Assembly (NCBI GenBank): GCA_016210395.1
Contig: JACQUI010000112.1
Coordinates: 1-7,562, forward strand
Direction: 5' to 3'
DNA from: Chloroflexota bacterium
Lineage (GTDB): Bacteria > Chloroflexota > Dehalococcoidia > Lucifugimonadales > JACPCL1
Length of the DNA: 7,562 nucleotides
The notes beneath the pieces are model-generated. The model was not told the origin of the DNA and searched no databases. It worked only from the letters and a program-made list of their open reading frames with translations. Position 1 is the first letter of the stretch, and every line of letters begins with the position of its first letter. A program made the translations under genes and the position numbers. Positions 1 through 5,214 of this stretch are shown piece by piece.

Positions 1-17
1 AGCCACGCGGACTTCCC

Positions 18-38
18 TTCCCGGCTACTCCCCGGGAA
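18..38. other. Short inverted repeat downstream of the minus-strand gene
   Basis: The arms TTCCCGG (18-24) and CCGGGAA (32-38) pair perfectly around a 7-nt loop, 14 bp beyond the stop codon of the minus-strand gene. No T-run follows on either strand. It could be a weak or factor-assisted 3' end, but it cannot be called an intrinsic terminator. Confidence 0.25.
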
Positions 39-51
39 AGCCCTCCGCAGG

Positions 52-264
52 TCACTCCCCGCCGCTTTGCGGAGTCGGGCTGGTTTTGGTTGGCTCGTAG
101 CCGGGGCAGGTGAGCACGGGCAGGTGGGGGTACTTGGGATAATGAGGGTCAGTGGCTGAGCGCCGGCACAGGTAGAAGGTGGCGCCGCGCTGCGAGTGGA
201 CGCGGCGCAGGTGCTGGCAGCGGGCGCAGAGGCCGGGGTCTGCGGGGGGATTCTCTGCGGTCAT
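52..264 (-). CDS. Small four-cysteine (zinc-ribbon-like) conserved hypothetical protein
   Basis: This is a 70-residue soluble protein with no signal peptide or membrane segment. Cysteines lie at 13, 16, 33 and 53 (CxxC, then two single cysteines), a spacing that could hold one zinc ion. The middle segment (RGATFYLCRRSATDP, then PKYP, LPV, CPGYEP) looks like a small conserved hypothetical family I have seen in environmental bacteria. No biochemical function is known to me. The ATG at 262-264 lacks a recognisable Shine-Dalgarno sequence; the bases upstream on this strand read AACCTTCACCC. The gene is divergent from the large regulator at 317, with 52 bp between them. The last ten residues are low-complexity. 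The coding call rests on the conserved-looking motif and the cysteine pattern; the function is unknown. Confidence 0.7.
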   Translation of the reverse strand: MTAENPPADPGLCARCQHLRRVHSQRGATFYLCRRSATDPHYPKYPHLPVLTCPGYEPTKTSPTPQSGGE

Positions 265-2278
265 GGGTGAAGGTTAAAATCGTCCGGCGCTGGGCAGCCG
301 GCAAGGAGGTGAAGGCTTGGCGGTGACACAGACAGAGAGGGAAACACCGCCGCCGCTTTCGCTCACCCACGGGCTGTGGTCCCACTACACCGTCTTCGAC
401 GGGCTGGCCGGGATGCGGGTGGAGGACGTGTACCAGGACAGCCAGGGCTTTGTCTGGATCGCCACGGCCGACGGGGGGGTCAGCCGTTTCGACGGGGCGC
501 ATTTCGACAACCTGAGTGTGGCCGAGGGCCTGCCCCATCCCACGGTGAACAGCATCGCCGAGTGGGAGGGGCTGCTGTGGTTTGGCACCTTCGGCGGGGG
601 ACTGGTCTCCTGGGATGGTCACCGCTTTGCGGTGTACACCACGACCCAGGGTCTGCCCTCAGATGATATCCTCAAATTGCGAGTGATGGCCGACGGCCGG
701 CTGGCAGTGGCGACCATGCGGGGGGTGGGCTGGTTTGTCGGAGGGCGCTGCCAGGAGCGCATCGAGGCGGTGGGCGGACAGTCGGTTGGTCCGGTCTACG
801 ATCTGTGGCAGGACCCGGTGGGCCGAGTGTGGCTGGCCACCATGCAGCGGGGGGTGGTCAGCGCGGACAGCCGGCGTCTGCAGGCCTTCACCCCGGAGGG
901 GCGCGACATCCTCCACCACGCCTGGAATCTGGCCCAGGATCTCCAGGGCGATCTGTGGATCGCCTCCAATTACGTCGAAGCGACCGCCTATGCGCTGCGC
1001 TGTCGCACGGGCCAGGCCCAACCCGAGGTACTTGAAATAGCCGGGGCCAATGCCCAGAGCTCGCTCAAGTACGGGGTGCGGCACGTGCGGGCCGATGCGC
1101 GCGGCTGGGTATGGCACGCTTTCCGAGGAGTTTTTGTTTTCGACGGGGAGCGCTGGCAGCAGTTGGCCATTCCCCTGCAGGGCCGCGAATTTGCCGACGT
1201 GCGCCTCAGCTACGAGGATAGGGAGGGCAATATCTGGCTGGGGTACTGGGGAGGGGGGCTGGCCTTTTGCGATCCTTCCAGCCTGCGCCGTTTCTCCGAA
1301 GCCGAGGGCCTGCCCCACCGCGAGGTGACGGCCCTGGCCGCCGACCGCCGGCGGAGGATGTGGATCGGCACTGCAGGTGGCATGGCAGTCATGGAAGCAG
1401 GGCACCTGGTGCCCAGGCTGCCGGAGGCAGAAGGCCCGCGCCTGATCCACTGCCTGCACCTGGATCAGGAGGGGCGGTTGTGGGCCGGGGCGGACGCCGG
1501 CCGGGTCTACTGCCTGGAGGAGGATGGTCTCCAGATCGTGCAGGGGGCCGACGAGCGGGTGGAGAACGCCGCGCTCTGCGCCGACGGGCAGGGCCGCCTG
1601 TGGGTGGGCCAGCATCCGCCCGGCGAGGTGGGCTGGCTGGAAGGGGGGCGTTTCAGGCCGCTGCGCGAAGCCCTGGCCGGCGCGGCGGGGATGGAGCGGG
1701 GACTGATCGGGGTGGATGCCATTGCCCAGGACCCGCAGGGGAGGATGTGGTTCGGGGCGCGGGGAGACGAACGGGCGCTGAGTTGTTTCGACGGCCGGCA
1801 GCTGCGGGTCTTCGGGGCGGCGGAGGGATTCGTGAAGACCCACTACGTCCACGCCCTGGCCTTTGGTCCCGACGGCGTCCTGTGGATCGGCACCGGAGTG
1901 GGGCTGGTGGCGTACCAGGGCCAGCGCTTCAGGCACTACACGGTGGCCGACGGCCTGCCGGAAAACGCCATCAACGCCCTGGCCTTCGACCGGCAGGGGC
2001 GGCTGTGGATCGGCACCAGCGGGGGTGGGGCGGTTTGCTGGGACGGCCAGGTCTTCAAGGTGATCCGCTTGGGCAGCACCCCGGGCGAAAACACCGTCAA
2101 CACCATCCTCGTCGATCATGAAGATCAAGTGTGGTTCGGCACCCGGGCCGGCCTGGCCGCTTATTTTCCGAACACCCTGCCGCCGCATGTGGTGATCCGC
2201 CAGGTGATGGCTGAGGCCCTGTACCGCGAGCCGGAGAGCCTGGCCTGCGCCGCCAGTGTGCCGGAGATCCGCATCCGC

Positions 2279-2284
2279 TTAGGG
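2279..2284 (+). other. First frameshift point in the sigma-54 activator gene
   Basis: Upstream the frame reads PEIRIR. The expected Y_Y_Y sequence resumes one base further on as GIGFKSGARQ, then MCYSWRLRG. The old frame then runs to a stop at 2321-2323. The new frame has TAG at 2280-2282, so the shift must lie between about 2280 and 2323, and homology-style reading puts it at 2279-2284. Either two bases were lost (restoring an F-x-G-I-G-F pattern typical of Y_Y_Y domains) or one was gained. Confidence 0.75.
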
Positions 2285-3395
2285 CATCGGCTTCAAATCC
2301 GGGGCGCGGCAGATGTGCTATAGCTGGCGGCTGCGCGGGCACCAGAACCGCTGGTCGCGCTTCAGGGCGGAGAGTGAGGCGGTGTACGCCGGCCTGGCCC
2401 CGGGGGAATACGGCTTTGAGGTGCGGGCCATGGACCGCAATGGGCGGTGCTCGGCGCCGGCGCGCCTGGCGCTGAGCATCACCCCGGATCTACAGGCCGA
2501 CCGCATCCAGGCCCTGGCCGGCGCCCTGAGCCAGGGGGCCAGGGCAGAGCAGTTCATCGGTCAGGGGTCGGCCATCCGCAGCGCCCTGGAGCAGATGCAG
2601 ACCATGGCCGGCTCGCAGGTGCGGGTGCTGATTGCCGGCGAGACCGGCACCGGCAAAGGCCTGGCGGCGCGCGCCATGCACGCCTTGAGCCAGCGGCCCG
2701 GACCCTTCATCCAGGTGAACTGCGGCGCTATCCCGGCCGGCCTGATCGAGAGCGAGTTGTTCGGGCACGAGCGAGGGGCTTTTACCGGGGCCACGGCCCG
2801 CAAGCTGGGCTGCTTTGAAGTAGCTCAGGGCGGCACCCTCTTCCTCGATGAGATCGGCGATCTGCCCCTGGAATCCCAGGCGGTGCTCTTGGAGGTGCTG
2901 CAGGAGGGCTCTTTCCAGCGAGTGGGCGGCCGGGAGCCCATCCGGGCCGAGGCGCGCGTCATTGCCGCCACCAACCGCGACCTACAGCAGGCGGTGGCCC
3001 AAGGGCTCTTTCGTATGGACCTGTTCTATCGCCTCAACGGCTTCACCCTCCAGCTGCCGCCCCTGCGCGAGCGCCGGGAGGACATCCCGGTCCTGGTCCA
3101 GCTCTTTGTCCGGCGTATTGCCCAGCACCTGAACCGCACCCCACCTGCCCTGCGCCCCGAAGTCTTGGCTCTGCTTCAGCACTACGCCTGGCCGGGCAAC
3201 GTGCGCGAGTTGGAGCACCTGGCGCAGCGAGCGGTGCTGCTTTGCAAGGGTGGTTTCATCGAGGTGGAGGATTTGCCGCTGAGCGTGGTCCAGGGCGAGG
3301 AGGTGGGAGCTATGGGCTTCGTGCCGCTCGAAGAGTACGAACGGGCGTACATCGAGAAGGCCCTGGAGGCCGCCAGAGGGGTGATCTACGGCGAG

Positions 3396-3405
3396 CGCGG
3401 CGCGG
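3396..3405 (+). repeat. GCGGC tandem pair at the second frameshift
   Basis: Two tandem copies of GCGGC lie at 3396-3400 and 3401-3405, between codons for YGE and the helix-turn-helix LLGV. Adding one more GCGGC unit gives the codons GAG CGC GGC GCG GCG CGG CTG CTG (E-R-G-A-A-R-L-L). That is the usual lead-in to a Fis-type helix-turn-helix in sigma-54 activators, and it restores the frame to the stop at 3474. Loss of one 5-bp unit by slippage is therefore the simplest explanation of the frameshift. Confidence 0.7.
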
Positions 3406-3477
3406 CTGCTGGGGGTGGCCCCGGAAAAGCTGCGCTCGCGGATGCGGGTGTTGGGGATCAGGCGGCGGGGGTAGCAC

Positions 3478-3506
3478 TTGGCAATTGTACCCATATTGAG
3501 TACAAT
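3478..3506 (+). promoter_or_regulatory. Sigma-70 promoter for the wHTH-MNT/HEPN operon
   Basis: TTGGCA (3478-3483) and TACAAT (3501-3506) are separated by exactly 17 bp, each one base from the consensus -35 and -10 boxes. Transcription would start near 3513, four bases before the ATG at 3517, giving an almost leaderless mRNA. The -35 box begins four bases after the stop codon of the activator gene. Confidence 0.65.
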
Positions 3507-3524
3507 TGCACTCAGTATGGGTAC
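3487..3524. promoter_or_regulatory. 38-bp near-perfect palindrome (probable autoregulatory operator)
   Basis: The palindrome is centred on CAATTG (3503-3508). Arms GTACCCATA (3487-3495) and TATGGGTAC (3516-3524) pair exactly, as do the inner TGAGT and ACTCA blocks; only two base pairs out of 19 mismatch. It covers the promoter spacer, the -10 box, the predicted transcription start and the ATG of the next gene. A dimeric repressor bound here would block RNA polymerase. The winged-helix domain encoded immediately downstream is the natural candidate. Confidence 0.7.
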
Positions 3525-4140
3525 GAATCTCAACAACCTTATTTCCTCCGCTTTATTTGGCCCTACCCGCCGGGCGGTGCTGGCTTTGCTTTATGGTCAA
3601 GCCCAGGAATCTTTTTATTTGCGCCAAATTTCGCGGCGGGTTGCCACTGGACAGGGGGCAGTGCAGCGGGAACTCAAGCGCCTTGCCGGGGCGGGGATCA
3701 TCCTGCGACAGCAGCGGGGAAAGGAGGTCTATTATCAGGCCAATCCGCAGTGTCCGATTTTTGTGGAACTCAAGAGTCTGGTTCTTAAAACAGCTGGAGC
3801 GGGCGAGTTGCTGCGCGAGGCTCTGGAGAGTCTGTCGGATAAGATAATGGCTGCCTTCATCTATGGTTCTTTGGCCAGCGGCCGGGAACGGACAGGCAGC
3901 GATGTTGACCTCATGGTCATCGGCGCGGCCAGCTTTGCCGAGGTGAGCAAAGCATTGCGCTCTGTTGAGGAGAGGTTAGGCCGCGAGGTCAATCCGGCGG
4001 TTTATACGACTGCGGAGTTCAGGCGCAAACTAGCTGATGGGCATTCTTTTTTAGACAGGGTGGTCAAAGAGAAAAAGATTTTCCTGGTCGGAGGTGAAGA
4101 TGAACTTGGGCGACTGGCTCAGGAACGGCTGGCTCACTGA
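3517..4140 (+). CDS. Winged-helix/MNT-type nucleotidyltransferase, likely antitoxin and autorepressor
   Basis: This is a 207-residue soluble protein. Residues about 10-75 form a MarR/ArsR-like winged helix (TRRAVLALLYG, then QISRRV, GAVQRELKRLAGAGI, and a wing at RQQRGKEVYY). Residues about 108-190 form a minimal nucleotidyltransferase (MNT) domain. It has the exact GSx10DxD signature: G117, S118, D129, D131, in YGSLASG and SDVDLMV. In known MNT-HEPN pairs the MNT protein is the antitoxin and modifies the HEPN partner by AMP transfer; the same role here is inference. The strand that normally carries a third acidic residue reads REVNPAVY, so full catalytic competence is uncertain. The ATG at 3517 is chosen because MGTNLNNLISSALFG looks like a natural N-terminus and the promoter is just upstream. 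There is no Shine-Dalgarno sequence, consistent with leaderless translation. The gene overlaps the HEPN gene by 41 bp. Confidence 0.85.
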   Translation: MGTNLNNLISSALFGPTRRAVLALLYGQAQESFYLRQISRRVATGQGAVQRELKRLAGAGIILRQQRGKEVYYQANPQCPIFVELKSLVLKTAGAGELLREALESLSDKIMAAFIYGSLASGRERTGSDVDLMVIGAASFAEVSKALRSVEERLGREVNPAVYTTAEFRRKLADGHSFLDRVVKEKKIFLVGGEDELGRLAQERLAH

Positions 4141-4543
4141 GCACCAGTCCAGTGCCCGCGAGATCGCCGATCTCATGGCCGCAGTGGCCAGGGATCTGGC
4201 CGATTGCCGGGTGCCCGCCCTCAGCGAAGACTGGCGCTTCAACATCGCCTACAATGCGGCGCTACAGGCAGCCACAGCGGCGCTGGCTGCGGAGGGGTTT
4301 CGGGCCGCGCGGGAACAGCATCACTTCCGCATCATCCAGTCTCTTGCTTTCACCATAGGGGCAGATAAGGACTTGGTCGATTTGTTTGACCGTTTCCGGA
4401 GAAAGCGGAATTTTGGGACCTACGAACGCACCGGGGTCGTGTCGGAGCACGAGGTAGAGCAGATGCTCGAATTGGCGCAGAAGCTCAAGGGCCAGGTGGA
4501 GGAGATGCTGCGGGAGAGACACCCCGAGTTGATCGAGGACTGA
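4100..4543 (+). CDS. HEPN-domain protein, probable toxin partner of the MNT protein
   Basis: This is a 147-residue, all-helical protein with no signal or membrane segment. The HEPN signature lies at residues 100-108, RRKRNFGTY. It keeps the arginine and tyrosine pattern but has asparagine where classical HEPN RNases (Rx4-6H) often have histidine. In known families HEPN toxins cut RNA, and MNT partners silence them. Whether this asparagine variant is a nuclease cannot be read from sequence. The helix RFNIAYNAALQAATAALAAEGF (about residues 46-67) and the C-terminal coiled helix from about 115 to 145 are typical of these small HEPN proteins. ATG 4100 is preferred over GTG 4094, because GGAGG (4090-4094) is correctly spaced for 4100. 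The start lies inside the 3' end of the MNT gene, so translation of the two is probably coupled. Confidence 0.8.
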   Translation: MNLGDWLRNGWLTEHQSSAREIADLMAAVARDLADCRVPALSEDWRFNIAYNAALQAATAALAAEGFRAAREQHHFRIIQSLAFTIGADKDLVDLFDRFRRKRNFGTYERTGVVSEHEVEQMLELAQKLKGQVEEMLRERHPELIED

Positions 4544-4617
4544 GCGCGCACAGCACCGCGCGCCTGCTGAGGGACCCCGGGGAAGAGGACTGGAACCTCG
4601 CCTGATCAATGGGATGC

Positions 4618-4656
4618 CGTATCATGGTACGAATCCCGTATTATCGTACGATTGCC
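4618..4656. repeat. Two tandem copies of a partly palindromic operator-like repeat
   Basis: CGTATCATGGTACGAATCC (from 4618) and CGTATTATCGTACGATTGC (from 4637) lie 19 bp apart, about two helical turns. Each core (GTATCATGGTAC) is close to a 12-bp palindrome. Between the copies GTACGA (4627-4632) and TCGTAC (4644-4649) form an inverted pair. The segment GGTACGAATC (4626-4635) is identical to 3520-3529 in the palindrome ahead of the MNT gene, so the same protein may bind both. Alternatively, these could be upstream activator sites for the sigma-54 promoter at 4824, about 170-205 bp away. Confidence 0.55.
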
Positions 4657-4695
4657 AGCTAACTGACTGAGCTGCCATGGGATTATCACTGTTTT

Positions 4696-4725
4696 TTTCC
4701 AGAGGGTGTCGTATCATGGTACAAT
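4696..4725 (+). promoter_or_regulatory. Possible sigma-70 promoter overlapped by a third repeat copy
   Basis: A -35-like TTTCCA (4696-4701) and a -10 box TACAAT (4720-4725) are spaced by 18 bp. The -10 box is part of the third repeat copy, CGTATCATGGTACAATAGCG (4710-4729). Binding of a repressor to the repeat would cover the -10 box, as at the MNT promoter. The -35 match is only four of six, so the promoter call is tentative. Confidence 0.35.
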
Positions 4726-4729
4726 AGCG
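4710..4729. repeat. Third copy of the operator-like repeat
   Basis: The first 13 bases (CGTATCATGGTAC) are identical to the copy at 4618. ATGGTACAAT (4716-4725) matches the reverse complement of the left arm of the 3487-3524 palindrome apart from one missing G. It lies about 115 bp upstream of the sigma-54 -24 element, a usual distance for an enhancer site. Confidence 0.55.
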
Positions 4730-4731
4730 GG

Positions 4732-4819
4732 CTGAGGTCGCGACTCCCGGCCAAAGTGCCGACATTCATCTATCCTCTTGCAGATCAACCTCCTGGGCGA
4801 AAAGCCCGGGAGGTTTTTT
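4732..4819 (+). ncRNA. Candidate short terminated transcript (about 88 nt)
   Basis: If the promoter at 4696-4725 is active, transcription from about 4732 would stop at the intrinsic terminator ending at 4819. The resulting RNA would be short and structured; a GGC/GCC hairpin with loop CAAAGT can be drawn near 4749-4760. It matches no riboswitch or known small RNA that I recognise, and it encodes no convincing peptide. The region may instead be only an insulating terminator. Confidence 0.25.
4787..4819 (+). terminator. Strong intrinsic terminator
   Basis: A 12-bp stem (4787-4798 with 4804-4815) has one G-T wobble and a GAAAA loop, and is followed directly by T residues to 4819. It reads on the plus strand. 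Its end is only five bases before the sigma-54 promoter, so it would shield that promoter from read-through out of the MNT/HEPN operon. Confidence 0.88.
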
Positions 4820-4823
4820 CGTG

Positions 4824-4839
4824 CTGGCACGGATTGTGC
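4824..4839 (+). promoter_or_regulatory. Sigma-54 (-24/-12) promoter
   Basis: CTGGCACG (4824-4831) is a perfect -24 block, and GTGC (4836-4839) is a -12 block with one change from TTGC. The invariant GG (4826-4827) and GC (4838-4839) are exactly 10 bp apart, as sigma-54 requires. Transcription would begin near 4851, about 43 nt ahead of the ATG at 4894. This type of promoter needs an AAA+ activator such as the one encoded at 317-3474. Confidence 0.72.
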
Positions 4840-4893
4840 GATAGGATTCCCCGAAAAGGCATCGCGCCCATTGCCATTTACGAGGGGGCCATC

Positions 4894-5214
4894 ATGAAGA
4901 AGATCGCCAGGGAGCGGGTCGAACGCGCAGCGCGGATCTACGCCAGCAACAAAGATGTCGGGGCAGCGCTGGGGGTGACGCCCAGCAGTTTTGCCCGGCT
5001 CTGCCGGCACTACGGCATCCAGACGCCCTTTGGGCGCAGGTACGTGAGGATGGTGGCCGGTGCAGCGCCATCCCTGATCAAAGGGAGTCGTGCATGGAGG
5101 GTTTGGTGCTGGTGCAGTGAGGAGGATAGATTGATGGGAGGGAACCTGCGGATGAAGGTACCCACTCTAAAAAGGAAGGCAGTCCTACTCTTTTCAAGGA
5201 GGATACTCCGATGA
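4894..5214 (+). CDS. Small Fis-like helix-turn-helix protein
   Basis: This is a 106-residue protein, translated from ATG 4894 after GAGGGGG (4882-4888). Residues about 5-42 form a compact DNA-binding fold: a first helix ERVERAARIYASN, then AALGVTPSSFARLCRHYGI. The latter resembles the Fis-type HTH that ends sigma-54 activators. The remainder, from about residue 50, is basic, rich in tryptophan and cysteine, and does not look like a domain. Its last codons read through the Shine-Dalgarno sequence of the next gene, and its TGA (5212-5214) overlaps the next ATG as ATGA. The C-terminal half may therefore be an extension left by a lost stop or a frameshift. It is the first gene after the sigma-54 promoter. 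It may act as a small regulator of the operon, but this is inference; the family is not one I can name. Confidence 0.6.
   Translation: MKKIARERVERAARIYASNKDVGAALGVTPSSFARLCRHYGIQTPFGRRYVRMVAGAAPSLIKGSRAWRVWCWCSEEDRLMGGNLRMKVPTLKRKAVLLFSRRILR

Larger units (their letters stand above)
317..3474 (+). pseudogene. Frameshifted propeller/Y_Y_Y/sigma-54 AAA+ transcriptional activator
   Basis: One ancestral gene of about 1,050 codons is now split over three frames. It starts at TTG 317, seven bases after AGGAGG (304-309). Frame one gives 654 meaningful residues with 14 Reg_prop signatures; the tryptophan (or equivalent) positions are about 47, 88, 129 (degenerate), 172, 214, 266, 307, 349, 389, 429, 478, 523, 564 and 606, matching two seven-bladed propellers. 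The frame is lost near 2280. Frame two (from 2283) continues the Y_Y_Y domain and a sigma-54 AAA+ module: Walker A GETGTGKG (2637-2660), the sigma-54 contact motif GAFTGA (2775-2792), Walker B LFLDEIGDL (2838-2864), ATNRDL and GNVRELEH. The frame is lost again at 3396-3405. Frame three supplies the Fis-type DNA-binding helix-turn-helix (LLGVAPEKLRSRM) and the stop at 3472-3474. There is no signal peptide, membrane segment, kinase or receiver domain, so the protein would be cytoplasmic. The breaks may be mutations or sequencing errors; all domain motifs are otherwise intact. Confidence 0.85.
4544..4893. other. 350-bp signal-rich intergenic region
   Basis: No convincing gene is present. From 4544 to about 4615 only GC-rich sequence is seen, with a GCGCGC pair (4544-4549 and after 4559) but no T-run, so no clear terminator for the MNT/HEPN operon. 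From 4618 onward the region holds three related repeats, a possible sigma-70 promoter, an intrinsic terminator, a sigma-54 promoter and the ribosome-binding site of the next gene, each listed separately. Confidence 0.6.

Noticed and set aside
659..2188. A 509-codon open frame on the minus strand.
   Set aside because: It lies entirely antisense to the clear propeller repeats, and its protein is proline/glycine-rich without domain features. It is a by-product of high GC content.
2277..2285. CTTAGG resembling the +1 slippery site of yeast Ty1.
   Set aside because: CTT is not in the zero frame here (the codons are CGC TTA GGG), and the Ty1 mechanism is not expected in this setting. A plain indel is simpler.
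3478..3516. A TTG start at 3478 for the MNT gene, adding 13 residues.
   Set aside because: The extension would be encoded by the promoter and palindrome and has no ribosome-binding site; ATG 3517 gives a natural N-terminus.
2982..3536. A 184-codon minus-strand open frame.
   Set aside because: It is antisense to the AAA+ domain and the palindrome, with no start signal or recognisable domain.
3475..3788. Continuation of the AAA+ reading frame past 3405 to a stop at 3788.
   Set aside because: After the GCGGC break this frame is no longer homologous to an activator and overlaps the MNT gene. The natural end is the stop at 3474 in another frame.
4655..4698. CAGCT/AGCTG inverted repeat followed by a run of seven T, considered as a terminator of the MNT/HEPN operon.
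   Set aside because: The stem is only 5 bp with a 9-nt loop, and the T-run is more than 15 bases away.
4618..4729. Three related repeats considered as a CRISPR or iteron array.
   Set aside because: There are only three copies of about 15-19 bp, the spacing is uneven, there are no spacers of equal length, and no cas or replication genes are nearby.
4756..4893. A GTG start at 4756 for the small HTH gene.
   Set aside because: The added 46 residues would be translated across the terminator and the sigma-54 promoter, with no ribosome-binding site; ATG 4894 has one.
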